Source: Candidatus Corynebacterium avicola
GTDB taxonomy: Bacteria; Actinomycetota; Actinomycetes; Mycobacteriales; Mycobacteriaceae
Direction: 5' to 3'
NCBI GenBank assembly: GCA_019114135.1
Contig: DXGC01000076.1
Location: 1-51,694 of the forward strand
DNA: 51,694 nucleotides
Part shown: piece after piece, positions 18,425-26,795 of the stretch
How positions within the stretch are numbered: position 1 is the stretch's first letter
Layout of the letters: every line of letters begins with the position of its first letter
Position numbers and translations under genes: made by a program
The notes under the pieces: model-generated
Database searches by the model: none
What the model was told of the DNA's origin: nothing
Seen by the model: only the letters and a program-made list of their open reading frames with translations

Positions 18425-18431
18425 TGTCACC

Positions 18432-19106
18432 ATGTCGACTATCACCGTGGAAATCCAGCCGGCCGGACCGCTGGACACCAACTGCGTCATCGTCCACGAC
18501 GGTTCCGAGGCGACCGTCATCGACCCGGGCATGGGGGCTGCGGAGTTCGTCACCGCAGTGGTGGAGCGCGACGGGGTGACCGTCACGCAGGTCGTCCTCA
18601 CGCACGGACACATCGACCACATCCGCGACCTGCCGGAGGTGCAGTCCACCTACAGTGTGCCGGCGTACATGCACCCAGCGGACCAGCCCTGGTTGACCGC
18701 CGAGGCACTGGCCGCGATGGGCCCGCTGGGCGAGATGCACGACACCGCCTCGATGGAGACCCCTGCCGTGCCGACCCCCATCGCGGACGGGGAGTCGGTG
18801 ACCATGGCAGGCGTGGAGTTCACCGCGCATCTCATGCCCGGACACTCGCCGGGGTCGGTGATGTTCCGCGCCGAGGAGGTCAACGGTGCCGGGCTGGTGA
18901 TCGGCGGCGACGTCCTGTTCAACGGTGGGGTGGGACGCACCGATCTGCCGTTGTCGGACCCGGCGGCGATGCTGGAGAGCCTGCGCCGCATCGTCTCCGA
19001 GGACGGGCCCTTCGTCGACACCGACGTCGTCATCCCAGGTCACGGCCCCTCCACCACAGTGGGGAGGGAGAAGGCCGGGAACGGGTTCCTGCAGGGTATA
19101 GTCTGA
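18432..19106 (+). CDS. MBL-fold metallo-hydrolase (glyoxalase II-like)
   Basis: The 224-residue protein has the metallo-beta-lactamase signature THGHIDHI (HxHxDH), a second metal site at MPGHSPGSV, and [16 protein letters not shown] supplying the bridging Asp. This architecture is typical of hydroxyacylglutathione hydrolase-like enzymes in actinobacteria, where glutathione is absent and mycothiol is the usual thiol, so the real substrate is uncertain. The frame is open upstream, but homology begins at MSTITVE. It lies 4 bases before hisS, as in M. tuberculosis (Rv2581c-hisS). Confidence 0.87.
   Translation: MSTITVEIQPAGPLDTNCVIVHDGSEATVIDPGMGAAEFVTAVVERDGVTVTQVVLTHGHIDHIRDLPEVQSTYSVPAYMHPADQPWLTAEALAAMGPLGEMHDTASMETPAVPTPIADGESVTMAGVEFTAHLMPGHSPGSVMFRAEEVNGAGLVIGGDVLFNGGVGRTDLPLSDPAAMLESLRRIVSEDGPFVDTDVVIPGHGPSTTVGREKAGNGFLQGIV
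19097..19102 (+). promoter_or_regulatory. -10 box of hisS inside the preceding gene
   Basis: TATAGT lies in the last codons of the metallo-hydrolase gene and ends 8 bases before the hisS GTG at 19111. There is no ribosome binding site, so hisS may be made from a leaderless transcript. Confidence 0.4.
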
Positions 19107-19110
19107 TGCC

Positions 19111-20403
19111 GTGAGTGACTCCAGCAACGATGCCCCTGTCCAGTCGTTCTCCGGCCCGAAGGGGGTGCCGGACTACGTTCCCCCGGCATCCTCGACGTTC
19201 CATGCCGTGCGCAGCACCTTCGAGCAGGTGATCCACAACTCGGGCTACGGGCACATCGAGCTGCCGGTCTTCGAGGAGACCGCCCTGTTCGCCCGCGGCG
19301 TGGGGGAGTCCACCGACGTCGTCTCCAAGGAGATGTACACCTTCGCCGACCGTGGCGGACGGTCCGTGACGCTTCGTCCGGAGGGCACCGCTGGCGTGAT
19401 GCGCTCGGTCATCGAGCACAACCTCGACCGCGGCCAGCTGCCGGTGAAGCTGACCTATTCGGGTCCCTTCTTCCGCTACGAGCGCCCGCAGGCGGGACGC
19501 TACCGCCAGCTGCAGCAGGTCGGGGTCGAGGCCATCGGTGTGGACGATCCGGCGTTGGACGCCGAGGTCGTCGCCCTGGGCGACCGGTGCTTCCGCGCCC
19601 TGGGGCTCTCCGGCTTCCGCCTGGAGCTCACCAGCCTCGGTGACGACACCTGCCGTCCGGAGTACCGGCAGAAACTGCAGGACTTCCTGCTGGCGCTGCC
19701 GCTGGACGAGGAGACCCGCAAGCGTGCGCAGATCAACCCGCTGCGCGTGCTCGACGACAAGCGTCCCGAGGTCCAGGAGATGCTGGTGGACGCCCCGCTG
19801 ATGCCGGACCACCTGTCGGCCTCCGCCCGCGAGCACTTCGAGACCGTCACCGGCCTGCTGGACGACATGGGTGTGGAGTACACACTGAACCCGCGGCTGG
19901 TCCGCGGTCTGGACTACTACACCAAGACCTGCTTCGAGTTCGTCCACGACGGCCTGGGCGCACAGTCCGGCATCGGTGGCGGCGGACGCTACGACGGCCT
20001 CATGGCCCAGCTCGGCGGCCAGGACCTCTCCGGCATCGGCTTCGGCCTGGGTGTCGACCGCACGGTGCTGGCCCTGGAGGCCGAGGGCGTGTCCCCGGTG
20101 ACCGGACGACGGGTCGACGTCTACGGCGTCCCGATGGGCGTCGAGGCCAAGAAGCGCATGGCCGTCGTCGTCGACCGTCTGCGTCGTGCCGGCGTCAGCG
20201 CCGACATGTCCTACGGTGACCGCGGACTCAAGGGTGCGATGAAGGGCGCCGACCGCGCCGGAGCCCTGTTCGCCCTGGTGCTGGGTGAGAACGAGCTGGG
20301 GTCCGGCACCGTGGTGCTGCGCGACCTCGCCACCCGTGAACAGCAGGAGATCGCCGTCGAGGACGTCGTCCAGTCGGTCCTCAGGGCACTCGAGACACGC
20401 TGA
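19111..20403 (+). CDS. hisS: Histidyl-tRNA synthetase
   Basis: Class II aminoacyl-tRNA synthetase. The 430-residue product has the N-terminal [10 protein letters not shown], motif 2 ([19 protein letters not shown]), the histidine-binding [15 protein letters not shown], motif 3 ([15 protein letters not shown]) and a C-terminal anticodon-binding domain. The start is GTG 19111, only 4 bases after the preceding stop and without an obvious ribosome binding site. Confidence 0.96.
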   Translation: MSDSSNDAPVQSFSGPKGVPDYVPPASSTFHAVRSTFEQVIHNSGYGHIELPVFEETALFARGVGESTDVVSKEMYTFADRGGRSVTLRPEGTAGVMRSVIEHNLDRGQLPVKLTYSGPFFRYERPQAGRYRQLQQVGVEAIGVDDPALDAEVVALGDRCFRALGLSGFRLELTSLGDDTCRPEYRQKLQDFLLALPLDEETRKRAQINPLRVLDDKRPEVQEMLVDAPLMPDHLSASAREHFETVTGLLDDMGVEYTLNPRLVRGLDYYTKTCFEFVHDGLGAQSGIGGGGRYDGLMAQLGGQDLSGIGFGLGVDRTVLALEAEGVSPVTGRRVDVYGVPMGVEAKKRMAVVVDRLRRAGVSADMSYGDRGLKGAMKGADRAGALFALVLGENELGSGTVVLRDLATREQQEIAVEDVVQSVLRALETR

Positions 20404-20435
20404 CCACGCGGCAGCACTCCCGCCTTTCCTCTACT

Positions 20436-20456
20436 GTGGACAAAGTACTTGTTCAC
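20436..20456. promoter_or_regulatory. 21-bp palindromic operator upstream of the choline operon
   Basis: GTGGACAA (20436-20443) and TTGTTCAC (20449-20456) form an inverted repeat with 7 of 8 matching positions around AGTAC. A possible -10 (TACTGT, 20432-20437) overlaps the left arm. The shape fits a TetR- or GntR-type repressor; no regulator gene is next to the operon in this window. Confidence 0.6.
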
Positions 20457-20484
20457 TGACGTTGGACTGAGGAAAGGAGTGCCT

Positions 20485-22686
20485 GTGGCTCTCACACACA
20501 CAGGAGACGCATCCGTGGGGGAGGGCGACCAAGACGCGGACGCCGAGTATCGGGGTAGCAAGGGGGTCAACTGGCCGGTATTCGGCACAGCGTCGGGCAT
20601 CATCGTCGCCTTCGTGTTGTGGGCGTGGCTGGCACCCGACTCCGCAGACACCGTCATCAACGCGGCCAAGGATTGGATATCGACCAACCTCGGCTGGTTC
20701 TACGTCCTGACCGCCGGCGTGGTCGTCGTTTTCGTCCTGGTGATTGCCTTCCGGAAGGTCGGTGCCACCAAAATCGGTCCGGACCATGCTCAACCGAGGT
20801 TCGGGATGTTCACCTGGGGCGCCATGTTGTTCGCCGCAGGTATCGGTGTGGACCTCATGTTCTTCGCCATCTCCGGCCCGGCAACCAACTTCCTGACCCC
20901 ACCTGAGGGCGCGGAGGTCTCCGACGAAGCCGCCAGGATGGCCCCGCTGTGGACGATGTTCCACTACGGCATACCCGGGTGGGCGATGTACGCCCTGATG
21001 GGCATGGCCTTCGGCCTTTTCGCCTACCGGTACCACATGCCACTGAGTATCCGCTCGGCCCTGGCGCCGATCTTCGGACGTCGGATCCACGGCGGAATCG
21101 GCCATGGTGTCGAGATCGCCGCATCGATCGGCACCGCCTTCGGTATCGCCACGTCACTGGGAATCGGCGTGGTCTTCCTCAACTACGGGCTCTCGGAGGT
21201 CTTCGGCCTGCCGACGAATACGGGTGTGCAGATCGCACTGATCACCCTGTCGGTGTTCATCACCATCCTGTCGACCGTCTCCGGAGTGGACAAGGGCATC
21301 CGCCGCCTCTCCGAACTGAACGTGTGGCTTGCCGTTCTGCTGATGGTCTGGGTCGTGATCATGGGGAAGACCGGCGACCTGCTGAACGCACTGGTGCAGA
21401 ACATCGGTGACTTCTTCTCCAGGTTCCCCTCCATGTTGTTGAACACCTTCGCATATTCGGATGGAGCAGCTGACTACCCGTCCCAGGACTGGATGTCGGA
21501 CTGGACGCTGTTCTTCTGGGCCTGGTGGATCGCATGGGCACCCTTCGTCGGACTGTTCCTGGCCCGCATCTCTCGCGGCAGGACGCTGCGTCAGTTCATC
21601 CTGGGCGTCCTGATCATCCCCTTCGCCTTCATCGCCATCTGGATCTCTATCTTCGGTAATGCCGCGCTCAGCTTCTTCCGCGAGGGCGGCGACGCCAACG
21701 AAGAATTCCTCAATACTGCTGTGGAGACCCCTGAGTCCGGGTTCTTCCTTCTACTGCAGCAGTATCCGGGTGCAACCTTCGCTGTCATCGTGGCGGTGCT
21801 GACCGGATTACTGTTCTACGTCACCTCCGCAGACTCCGGTTCGTTGGTGATGGCGAACATGACGTCGAAGTCCTCGATCGAGGATTCGGACGGTCCGCCG
21901 TGGCTGCGCATCGTGTGGGCGGTGATCACCGGCGCACTGACGATGGTGATGTTGCTCATCGGTGGTGTCTACACCCTCCAGTCAGCGACCGTCCTCATCG
22001 GACTGCCGTTCGCTATCGTCATCTATCTGTTGATGCTCAGCGTATGGCGCGTCCTCGAGGCAGAGAAACACTCGATGGACGCCGGGCCGAGGTCGCTGCC
22101 AGGGGCTCTGATAGACCGCACCGGCGTCCCGCAGCCCAAGCTCGCGTGGCGGAACCGACTCAAGCGACGGATGAGCTTCCCGTCAGAGAAGGAAACCGAA
22201 GCCTATGTCGAAGAGACCGCAGCCCCGGCGATCGAGGAAGTCGCCGCTGAGCTCCGCGACCTGGGGCTGGACGTGACCTGCCAGCGTGGTCAACATCCCG
22301 ACTACGACATCAGCTTCGTTGACCTGGTCGTGTCTTTCCCGGGGCAGGACGAATTCAAGTACCAGGCCTATCCCGTCCCGGGGCAGGTGCCGAACTTCGC
22401 CGTGAACCTGAACGTCGAAGAGGACACCTATTTCACGCTTGAGATCTTCTCCGCCACCGGCTCCCGCGGACACAACATTCTGGGATACTCGAAGGAGCAG
22501 GTGATCGCCGATGTCATCGACAAATACGAGGCCCATGTCGAGTACATGACCCTGACGGGGGATAAAGGAACACCGACCGCAGAAGCTCACGGAGTCGTCC
22601 CAGAAGTGTGGATTGAGGACGAGGGCGACGACAGAGACGACAGCGAAGAAACCACTGCCTCAGAAGGAGAGAAACAGCATGACTGA
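20485..22686 (+). CDS. betT: BCCT-family choline transporter (BetT type)
   Basis: Secondary transporter of the betaine-carnitine-choline family, 733 residues and about 12 membrane helices. The conserved YGIPGWAMYALMGMAFGLFAYRY and FFWAWWIAWAPFVGLFLARIS segments are clear. After the last helix (about residue 530) comes a soluble domain of about 190 residues containing FVDLVVSFPGQDEFKYQAYP, as in BetT-type carriers, where it modulates activity with osmolarity. The start is GTG 20485, with AGGAAAGGAG 5 bases upstream; a TTG at 20449 lies inside the operator. The last 8 bases overlap the aldehyde dehydrogenase gene. Choline as substrate is inferred from the two downstream enzymes. Confidence 0.88.
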   Translation: MALTHTGDASVGEGDQDADAEYRGSKGVNWPVFGTASGIIVAFVLWAWLAPDSADTVINAAKDWISTNLGWFYVLTAGVVVVFVLVIAFRKVGATKIGPDHAQPRFGMFTWGAMLFAAGIGVDLMFFAISGPATNFLTPPEGAEVSDEAARMAPLWTMFHYGIPGWAMYALMGMAFGLFAYRYHMPLSIRSALAPIFGRRIHGGIGHGVEIAASIGTAFGIATSLGIGVVFLNYGLSEVFGLPTNTGVQIALITLSVFITILSTVSGVDKGIRRLSELNVWLAVLLMVWVVIMGKTGDLLNALVQNIGDFFSRFPSMLLNTFAYSDGAADYPSQDWMSDWTLFFWAWWIAWAPFVGLFLARISRGRTLRQFILGVLIIPFAFIAIWISIFGNAALSFFREGGDANEEFLNTAVETPESGFFLLLQQYPGATFAVIVAVLTGLLFYVTSADSGSLVMANMTSKSSIEDSDGPPWLRIVWAVITGALTMVMLLIGGVYTLQSATVLIGLPFAIVIYLLMLSVWRVLEAEKHSMDAGPRSLPGALIDRTGVPQPKLAWRNRLKRRMSFPSEKETEAYVEETAAPAIEEVAAELRDLGLDVTCQRGQHPDYDISFVDLVVSFPGQDEFKYQAYPVPGQVPNFAVNLNVEEDTYFTLEIFSATGSRGHNILGYSKEQVIADVIDKYEAHVEYMTLTGDKGTPTAEAHGVVPEVWIEDEGDDRDDSEETTASEGEKQHD

Positions 22687-24163
22687 AACTGCACCCGAGA
22701 CCCTGTACATCGACGGAGCATGGGTCTCCGCCTCGGACGGCGGCACGCGTACCGTGACGTGCCCGGCGAATGGGGAAGTGGTGGACGTGGTGTCCGAGGC
22801 CACCGCCGCCGACACCGAGAAGGCCATCACGGCGGCCCGTCGCGCCTTCGACTCCGGCGTCTGGTCGTCGGTGCCGGCCAGGGAGCGCGGTGACTTCCTT
22901 CTCAAGGTCGCCGATGCGCTCGTGGAGCGCAGGGACGAGTTCGCCCGCGCCGAAGCCCTGGACACCGGCAAGCGTCTGGTCGAGGCCGAGGGGGACATCG
23001 ACGACATCACGAACTGTTTCCGCTACTTCGGCAAGATCGCCGACCACAATCCAGGCCGTCTCGTCGACGCCGGTGACCCCTCGGTCATCTCAAAGGTGGT
23101 CTACGAGCCGGTGGGCGTGTGCGGGATGATCACCCCGTGGAACTTCCCGCTGCTGCAGGCGTCCTGGAAGATCGCCCCGGCGATCGCTGCCGGCAATGCC
23201 TTCGTCCTGAAGCCTGCGGAGCTGACCCCGCACACGGCGATCCTCATCACCGACGTCTTCGACAAGCTCGGTCTGCCGGCTGGTGTGGCCAACCTTGTGC
23301 TGGGTGCTGGGGCCGAGGCGGGCGCACCGCTGTCGTCCCACCCGGACGTGGACATGGTCTCCTTCACCGGCGGCCTGGTCACCGGTCGCCGGATCGCCGA
23401 GGCCGCGGCACCGACCGTGAAGAAGGTGGCTCTGGAGCTCGGCGGCAAGAACCCGAACGTCGTCTTCGCCGACTCCGACTTCGACGCCGCGCTCGACAAC
23501 GCCCTGAACGCCGGATTCCTGGACTCCGGGCTGGTGTGTTCGGCCGGTACACGGCTGATCGTGCAGGACACGATCAAGGAGAAGTTCGTTGATGAACTCG
23601 TCCGACGAGCCGAGGGCATCGTCCTGGGTGGACCCTTCGACGAGAAGGCCGAGGCCGGCCCCCTGATCTCGGAGGAGCACCGCGACAAGGTCACCGACTA
23701 CGTCAAGCGCGGTGTCGAGGCCGGTGCCACACTCCGCACCGGCGGCAACTGGGGAGGCCCCGAGCTGGAGAAGGGCTGCTTCTACCGTCCGACCGTGCTG
23801 GACAACTGCACCAGCGACAACCCCGCCGTCGTCGAGGAAGGCTTCGGCCCGGTGATCACCGTGGAGACCTTCAGCACCGAGGAGGAGGCCGTCTCGATCG
23901 CCAACGACACCGAGTACGGTCTCGCCGGTGCGGTCTGGACGTCCAACCGCGGCGTCGCGAACCGGGTGTCCCGGGCGCTGCGTCACGGGACGATCTGGAT
24001 CAACGACTACCACCCCTACGTCCCGCAGGCGGAGTGGGGAGGCTTCAAGGCGTCCGGCAACGGGCGCGAGCTGGGGCACACCGGTCTCGAGGAGTACCGG
24101 GAGGCCAAGCACATCTACGAGAACACCGAACCTGCCGTGACCGGCTGGTTCCCGGAGAAGTAA
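22679..24163 (+). CDS. betB: Betaine aldehyde dehydrogenase (GbsA/BetB type)
   Basis: NAD(P)-dependent enzyme converting betaine aldehyde to glycine betaine, 494 residues. Motifs are TPWNFPLLQASWK, ALELGGKNPNVVF (Glu base region), GLVCSAGTRL (catalytic Cys) and EEGFGPVITVE. The C-terminal part (TIWINDYHPYVPQAEWGGFK) resembles B. subtilis GbsA. The residues before the catalytic Cys read DSGLVC where most relatives have AGQVC. AGAAGGAGAG precedes the ATG, which lies within the last codons of betT, implying translational coupling. Choline oxidase follows after 13 bases. Confidence 0.9.
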   Translation: MTETAPETLYIDGAWVSASDGGTRTVTCPANGEVVDVVSEATAADTEKAITAARRAFDSGVWSSVPARERGDFLLKVADALVERRDEFARAEALDTGKRLVEAEGDIDDITNCFRYFGKIADHNPGRLVDAGDPSVISKVVYEPVGVCGMITPWNFPLLQASWKIAPAIAAGNAFVLKPAELTPHTAILITDVFDKLGLPAGVANLVLGAGAEAGAPLSSHPDVDMVSFTGGLVTGRRIAEAAAPTVKKVALELGGKNPNVVFADSDFDAALDNALNAGFLDSGLVCSAGTRLIVQDTIKEKFVDELVRRAEGIVLGGPFDEKAEAGPLISEEHRDKVTDYVKRGVEAGATLRTGGNWGGPELEKGCFYRPTVLDNCTSDNPAVVEEGFGPVITVETFSTEEEAVSIANDTEYGLAGAVWTSNRGVANRVSRALRHGTIWINDYHPYVPQAEWGGFKASGNGRELGHTGLEEYREAKHIYENTEPAVTGWFPEK

Positions 24164-24176
24164 AGGAGAGGGAGAC

Positions 24177-25763
24177 ATGGTGGATACGGGAGACACAGGA
24201 GATACAGTGCGAGACAACTACGACTACATCGTCATCGGAGCCGGTTCCTCCGGCGCCGTCGTGGCCGCCCGACTCAGCGAGGATCCGGACGTGACCGTCG
24301 CTCTCGTCGAGGCCGGACCCACCGACGTCGACAAGCCCGAGGTCCTCAACCTCGACCAGTGGCCCGGCCTGCTGGAGTCCGGCTTCGACTGGGACTACCC
24401 GATCGAGCCCCAGGAAAACGGTAACTCCTTCATGCGCCACGCCCGGGCCAAGGTGCTCGGCGGTTGCTCGTCCCACAACTCCTGCATCGCCTTCCACACC
24501 CCGGCCCAGGACCTGGACAACTGGGTGACCCTGGGCGCGACCGGCTGGGATTCCGAGACGGTCCTGCCGCTGATCAAGCGTCTCGAGAACAACGAGCGCG
24601 AGGGAGACAACCACGGCCACGACGGCCCGGTGCGCCTGCGCTCGGCGAACTCCGGTGACCCGGTCGGAACGGCTGTGCTCAAGGCCTGTGAGGAGCAGGG
24701 CCTGCCCACCACCCCCTTCAACGAGGGCGAGACGGTGAGTCACGGTGCGGACTGGTTCCAGATCAACTCCAAGGACGACGGCACCCGCGGATCCTCCTCG
24801 GTGTCCTACCTGCACCCGATCCTCGACCGGGAGAACCTGGACATCCTCACGGACCGTCAGGTCTCCCGCATCGTGATCGAGGACGGCACGGCGACCGGCA
24901 TCGAGTACCTCGACAACCCCTTCGGACGACTGAAGACCCTCGCCGCCAACCGCGAGGTCATCGTCTCCGCCGGCGCGATCGACAGCCCGAAGCTGCTGAT
25001 GCTGTCCGGCATCGGCCCGGCCGAGCACCTCAATGAACTCGGCATCGACGTCCTGGTGGACAGCCCCGGCGTCGGTTCCCACCTGCAGGACCACCCTGAG
25101 GCCGTGATCTCCTGGGAGTCGAAGGTTCCGATGACCCGCTCATCGTCCCAGTGGTGGGAGATCGGCATCTTCACCAAGGTCGACGAGGGCGGCGCCAGCG
25201 GCCTCGGCCTGCCGGACCTGATGATGCACTACGGTTCCATGCCCTTCGACATGCACACCCGCCGTCAGGGTTACCCGACGGCGGACGAGTCCTGGTGCCT
25301 GACCCCGAACATCACCCACTCCAAGGGACGGGGCACCGTGCGGCTGCGCTCCATCGACTTCCGTGACAAGCCGAAGGTCGACCCCCGCTACTTCACCGAC
25401 GAGGAGGGCTACGACCTGCACATCGCCGTGGAGGGCATCAAGCTCGCGCGTCAGATCGCCGCACAGCCGGCCTTGTCCGAGTACGCCGGCCGTGAACTCT
25501 TCCCGGGTGAGGACGTCCAGTCCGACGAGGACATCGCCGACTACGTCACGAAGACCCACAACACCGTCTACCACCCGGCGGGCACGGTGCGCATGGGTGC
25601 GGTGGACGACGAGCAGTCACCGCTGGACCCGGAGCTGAAGGTCAAGGGTGTCTCCGGTCTGCGCGTGGTGGACGCCTCGGTGATGCCGCAGCTGACCGCA
25701 GTGAACCCGAACATCACCTGCTACCTGATCGGTGAGCGGGCCTCGGACCTGATCCGCGGGTAG
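24177..25763 (+). CDS. codA: Choline oxidase (GMC flavoprotein)
   Basis: GMC oxidoreductase expected to oxidise choline to betaine aldehyde, and possibly on to glycine betaine, with O2 as acceptor and H2O2 as product. The 528-residue protein has the FAD motif IVIGAGSSGAVVAARLSE. It then follows Arthrobacter globiformis choline oxidase closely from memory: SGFDWDYPIEPQENGNSFMR, KVLGGCSSHNSCIAF with His100 at the place of the FAD-linked histidine, HLQDHPEAV, MMHYGSMPFDM (His351), THNTVYHPAGTVRMG (His466) and VNPNIT (Asn510). E. coli-type choline dehydrogenase lacks this full set. RBS GGAGAGGGAG precedes the ATG. The gene ends exactly where the convergent peptidase gene ends. Confidence 0.85.
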   Translation: MVDTGDTGDTVRDNYDYIVIGAGSSGAVVAARLSEDPDVTVALVEAGPTDVDKPEVLNLDQWPGLLESGFDWDYPIEPQENGNSFMRHARAKVLGGCSSHNSCIAFHTPAQDLDNWVTLGATGWDSETVLPLIKRLENNEREGDNHGHDGPVRLRSANSGDPVGTAVLKACEEQGLPTTPFNEGETVSHGADWFQINSKDDGTRGSSSVSYLHPILDRENLDILTDRQVSRIVIEDGTATGIEYLDNPFGRLKTLAANREVIVSAGAIDSPKLLMLSGIGPAEHLNELGIDVLVDSPGVGSHLQDHPEAVISWESKVPMTRSSSQWWEIGIFTKVDEGGASGLGLPDLMMHYGSMPFDMHTRRQGYPTADESWCLTPNITHSKGRGTVRLRSIDFRDKPKVDPRYFTDEEGYDLHIAVEGIKLARQIAAQPALSEYAGRELFPGEDVQSDEDIADYVTKTHNTVYHPAGTVRMGAVDDEQSPLDPELKVKGVSGLRVVDASVMPQLTAVNPNITCYLIGERASDLIRG

Positions 25764-26750
25764 TTACTGCGCGAAGTCCTGCACGCAGGAATCCACCGTG
25801 CCGTTGTCGTAGCCGGTGGAGAACCACTGCTCACGCTGCTCGGAGGATCCGTGGGTCCAGGCGTCCGGGTTGACCTCCCCGCCGTTCGAGCTCTGGATGG
25901 CGTCGTCACCGATCGCCTGCGCCGAGGCGATCGCCTGGCTGACCTGCTCCTCGGTGACGGGGTCGAGGTAGGCGTTGTCGCCCTTGTCGGCGTGGGCGGC
26001 CCACACACCGGCGTAGCAGTCGGCCTGCAGTTCCATCTTCACAGCATTGGAGTCCTCCCCGGGGTTGTCGTAGTCCGACAGTCCGAGATTGCCCTGCAAC
26101 TGCTGGATGTGGTGGCCGAACTCGTGGGCGACGACGTACATCTGGGCGAAGGGCCCGTCCGACCCACCCATCTGCTTGAGCTGGGCGAAGAAGTCGTCAC
26201 CGATGTAGACGGTCTGGTCACCGGGGCAGTAGAAGGGGCCCGTGGAGGCAGTCGAGGCGGTGCCGCATCCGGTGCTCACGGTGCCGTCATCGATCATGAG
26301 TGCCGGCTCGGTGTAGTCGATTCCCGCCTGCTCCGGAAGGATCTCCGACCAGACCTGGTCGAGGGAGAGGGCCGTGCCCTCGTTTCGGCAGTCGTCGTAG
26401 TTGTTGGCGTCCTCAATTGTCTGGCAGTGGTCGAGGTTGCCGCCGGACTGGTCGGTGACGTTGCTGTTGCCGCTGCCGCTGCTCTGCGCGGTGTCGTTGC
26501 TCTGGCTGAACATGCCGAGTCCGCCGTTGACGAAGAACAAGATCGCACCGACGACGAGGATGCCGGGGATGCCGAAGCGTCGGCCGATGGTGCTCATCAG
26601 CAGCATGGAGAGGATGCCGCCTCCGCCTCTCCGGTTGTTCCGGTAATTACGGCCTCCACCAAGATTGGAGCCACCGCGTCGGCCGCCGCCCCCGCCGCCC
26701 CCTGTCTTCGCGCGACGACCCATTCCGGAGAGATTGTTGTTGAACGTCAT
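25764..26750 (-). CDS. Membrane-anchored neutral zinc metallopeptidase (YpfJ family)
   Basis: The 328-residue protein has a Gly/Arg/Asn-rich cytoplasmic N-terminus (residues 1-45), one membrane helix (about 46-80), and an extracellular domain with the zinc motif HEFGHH (209-214), a probable third ligand in ELQADCYAG, and paired cysteines (CQ, CR, GCG, YCPG). This matches the YpfJ/putative neutral zinc metallopeptidase family, whose substrates are unknown. It shares no intergenic base with the convergent choline oxidase gene. The VWA lipoprotein gene lies 45 bases upstream on the same strand, so the two may be co-transcribed. Confidence 0.87.
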   Translation of the reverse strand: MTFNNNLSGMGRRAKTGGGGGGGRRGGSNLGGGRNYRNNRRGGGGILSMLLMSTIGRRFGIPGILVVGAILFFVNGGLGMFSQSNDTAQSSGSGNSNVTDQSGGNLDHCQTIEDANNYDDCRNEGTALSLDQVWSEILPEQAGIDYTEPALMIDDGTVSTGCGTASTASTGPFYCPGDQTVYIGDDFFAQLKQMGGSDGPFAQMYVVAHEFGHHIQQLQGNLGLSDYDNPGEDSNAVKMELQADCYAGVWAAHADKGDNAYLDPVTEEQVSQAIASAQAIGDDAIQSSNGGEVNPDAWTHGSSEQREQWFSTGYDNGTVDSCVQDFAQ

Positions 26751-26756
26751 GGGAGC

Positions 26757-26762
26757 AGTGTA
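26757..26762 (-). promoter_or_regulatory. -10 box of the zinc peptidase gene
   Basis: On the minus strand TACACT is followed by 6 bases and the ATG at 26750, with no ribosome binding site. A separate 6-bp hairpin (GGGGAG/CTCCCC, 26766-26781) lies just upstream and may separate this gene from the VWA lipoprotein gene. Confidence 0.45.
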
Positions 26763-26765
26763 GCG

Positions 26766-26781
26766 GGGGAGAGGCCTCCCC
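26766..26781 (-). terminator. Small GC hairpin after the VWA lipoprotein gene
   Basis: GGGGAG (26766-26771) and CTCCCC (26776-26781) form a 6-bp stem with a 4-base loop, 14 bases past the VWA gene stop. There is no U-tract, so termination would be weak. Confidence 0.35.
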
Positions 26782-26795
26782 GTACCCGGAGTGGT

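Noticed and set aside
20449..20484. TTG start giving betT 12 extra residues
   Set aside because: It lies within the palindromic operator; GTG 20485 has a strong ribosome binding site at proper spacing.
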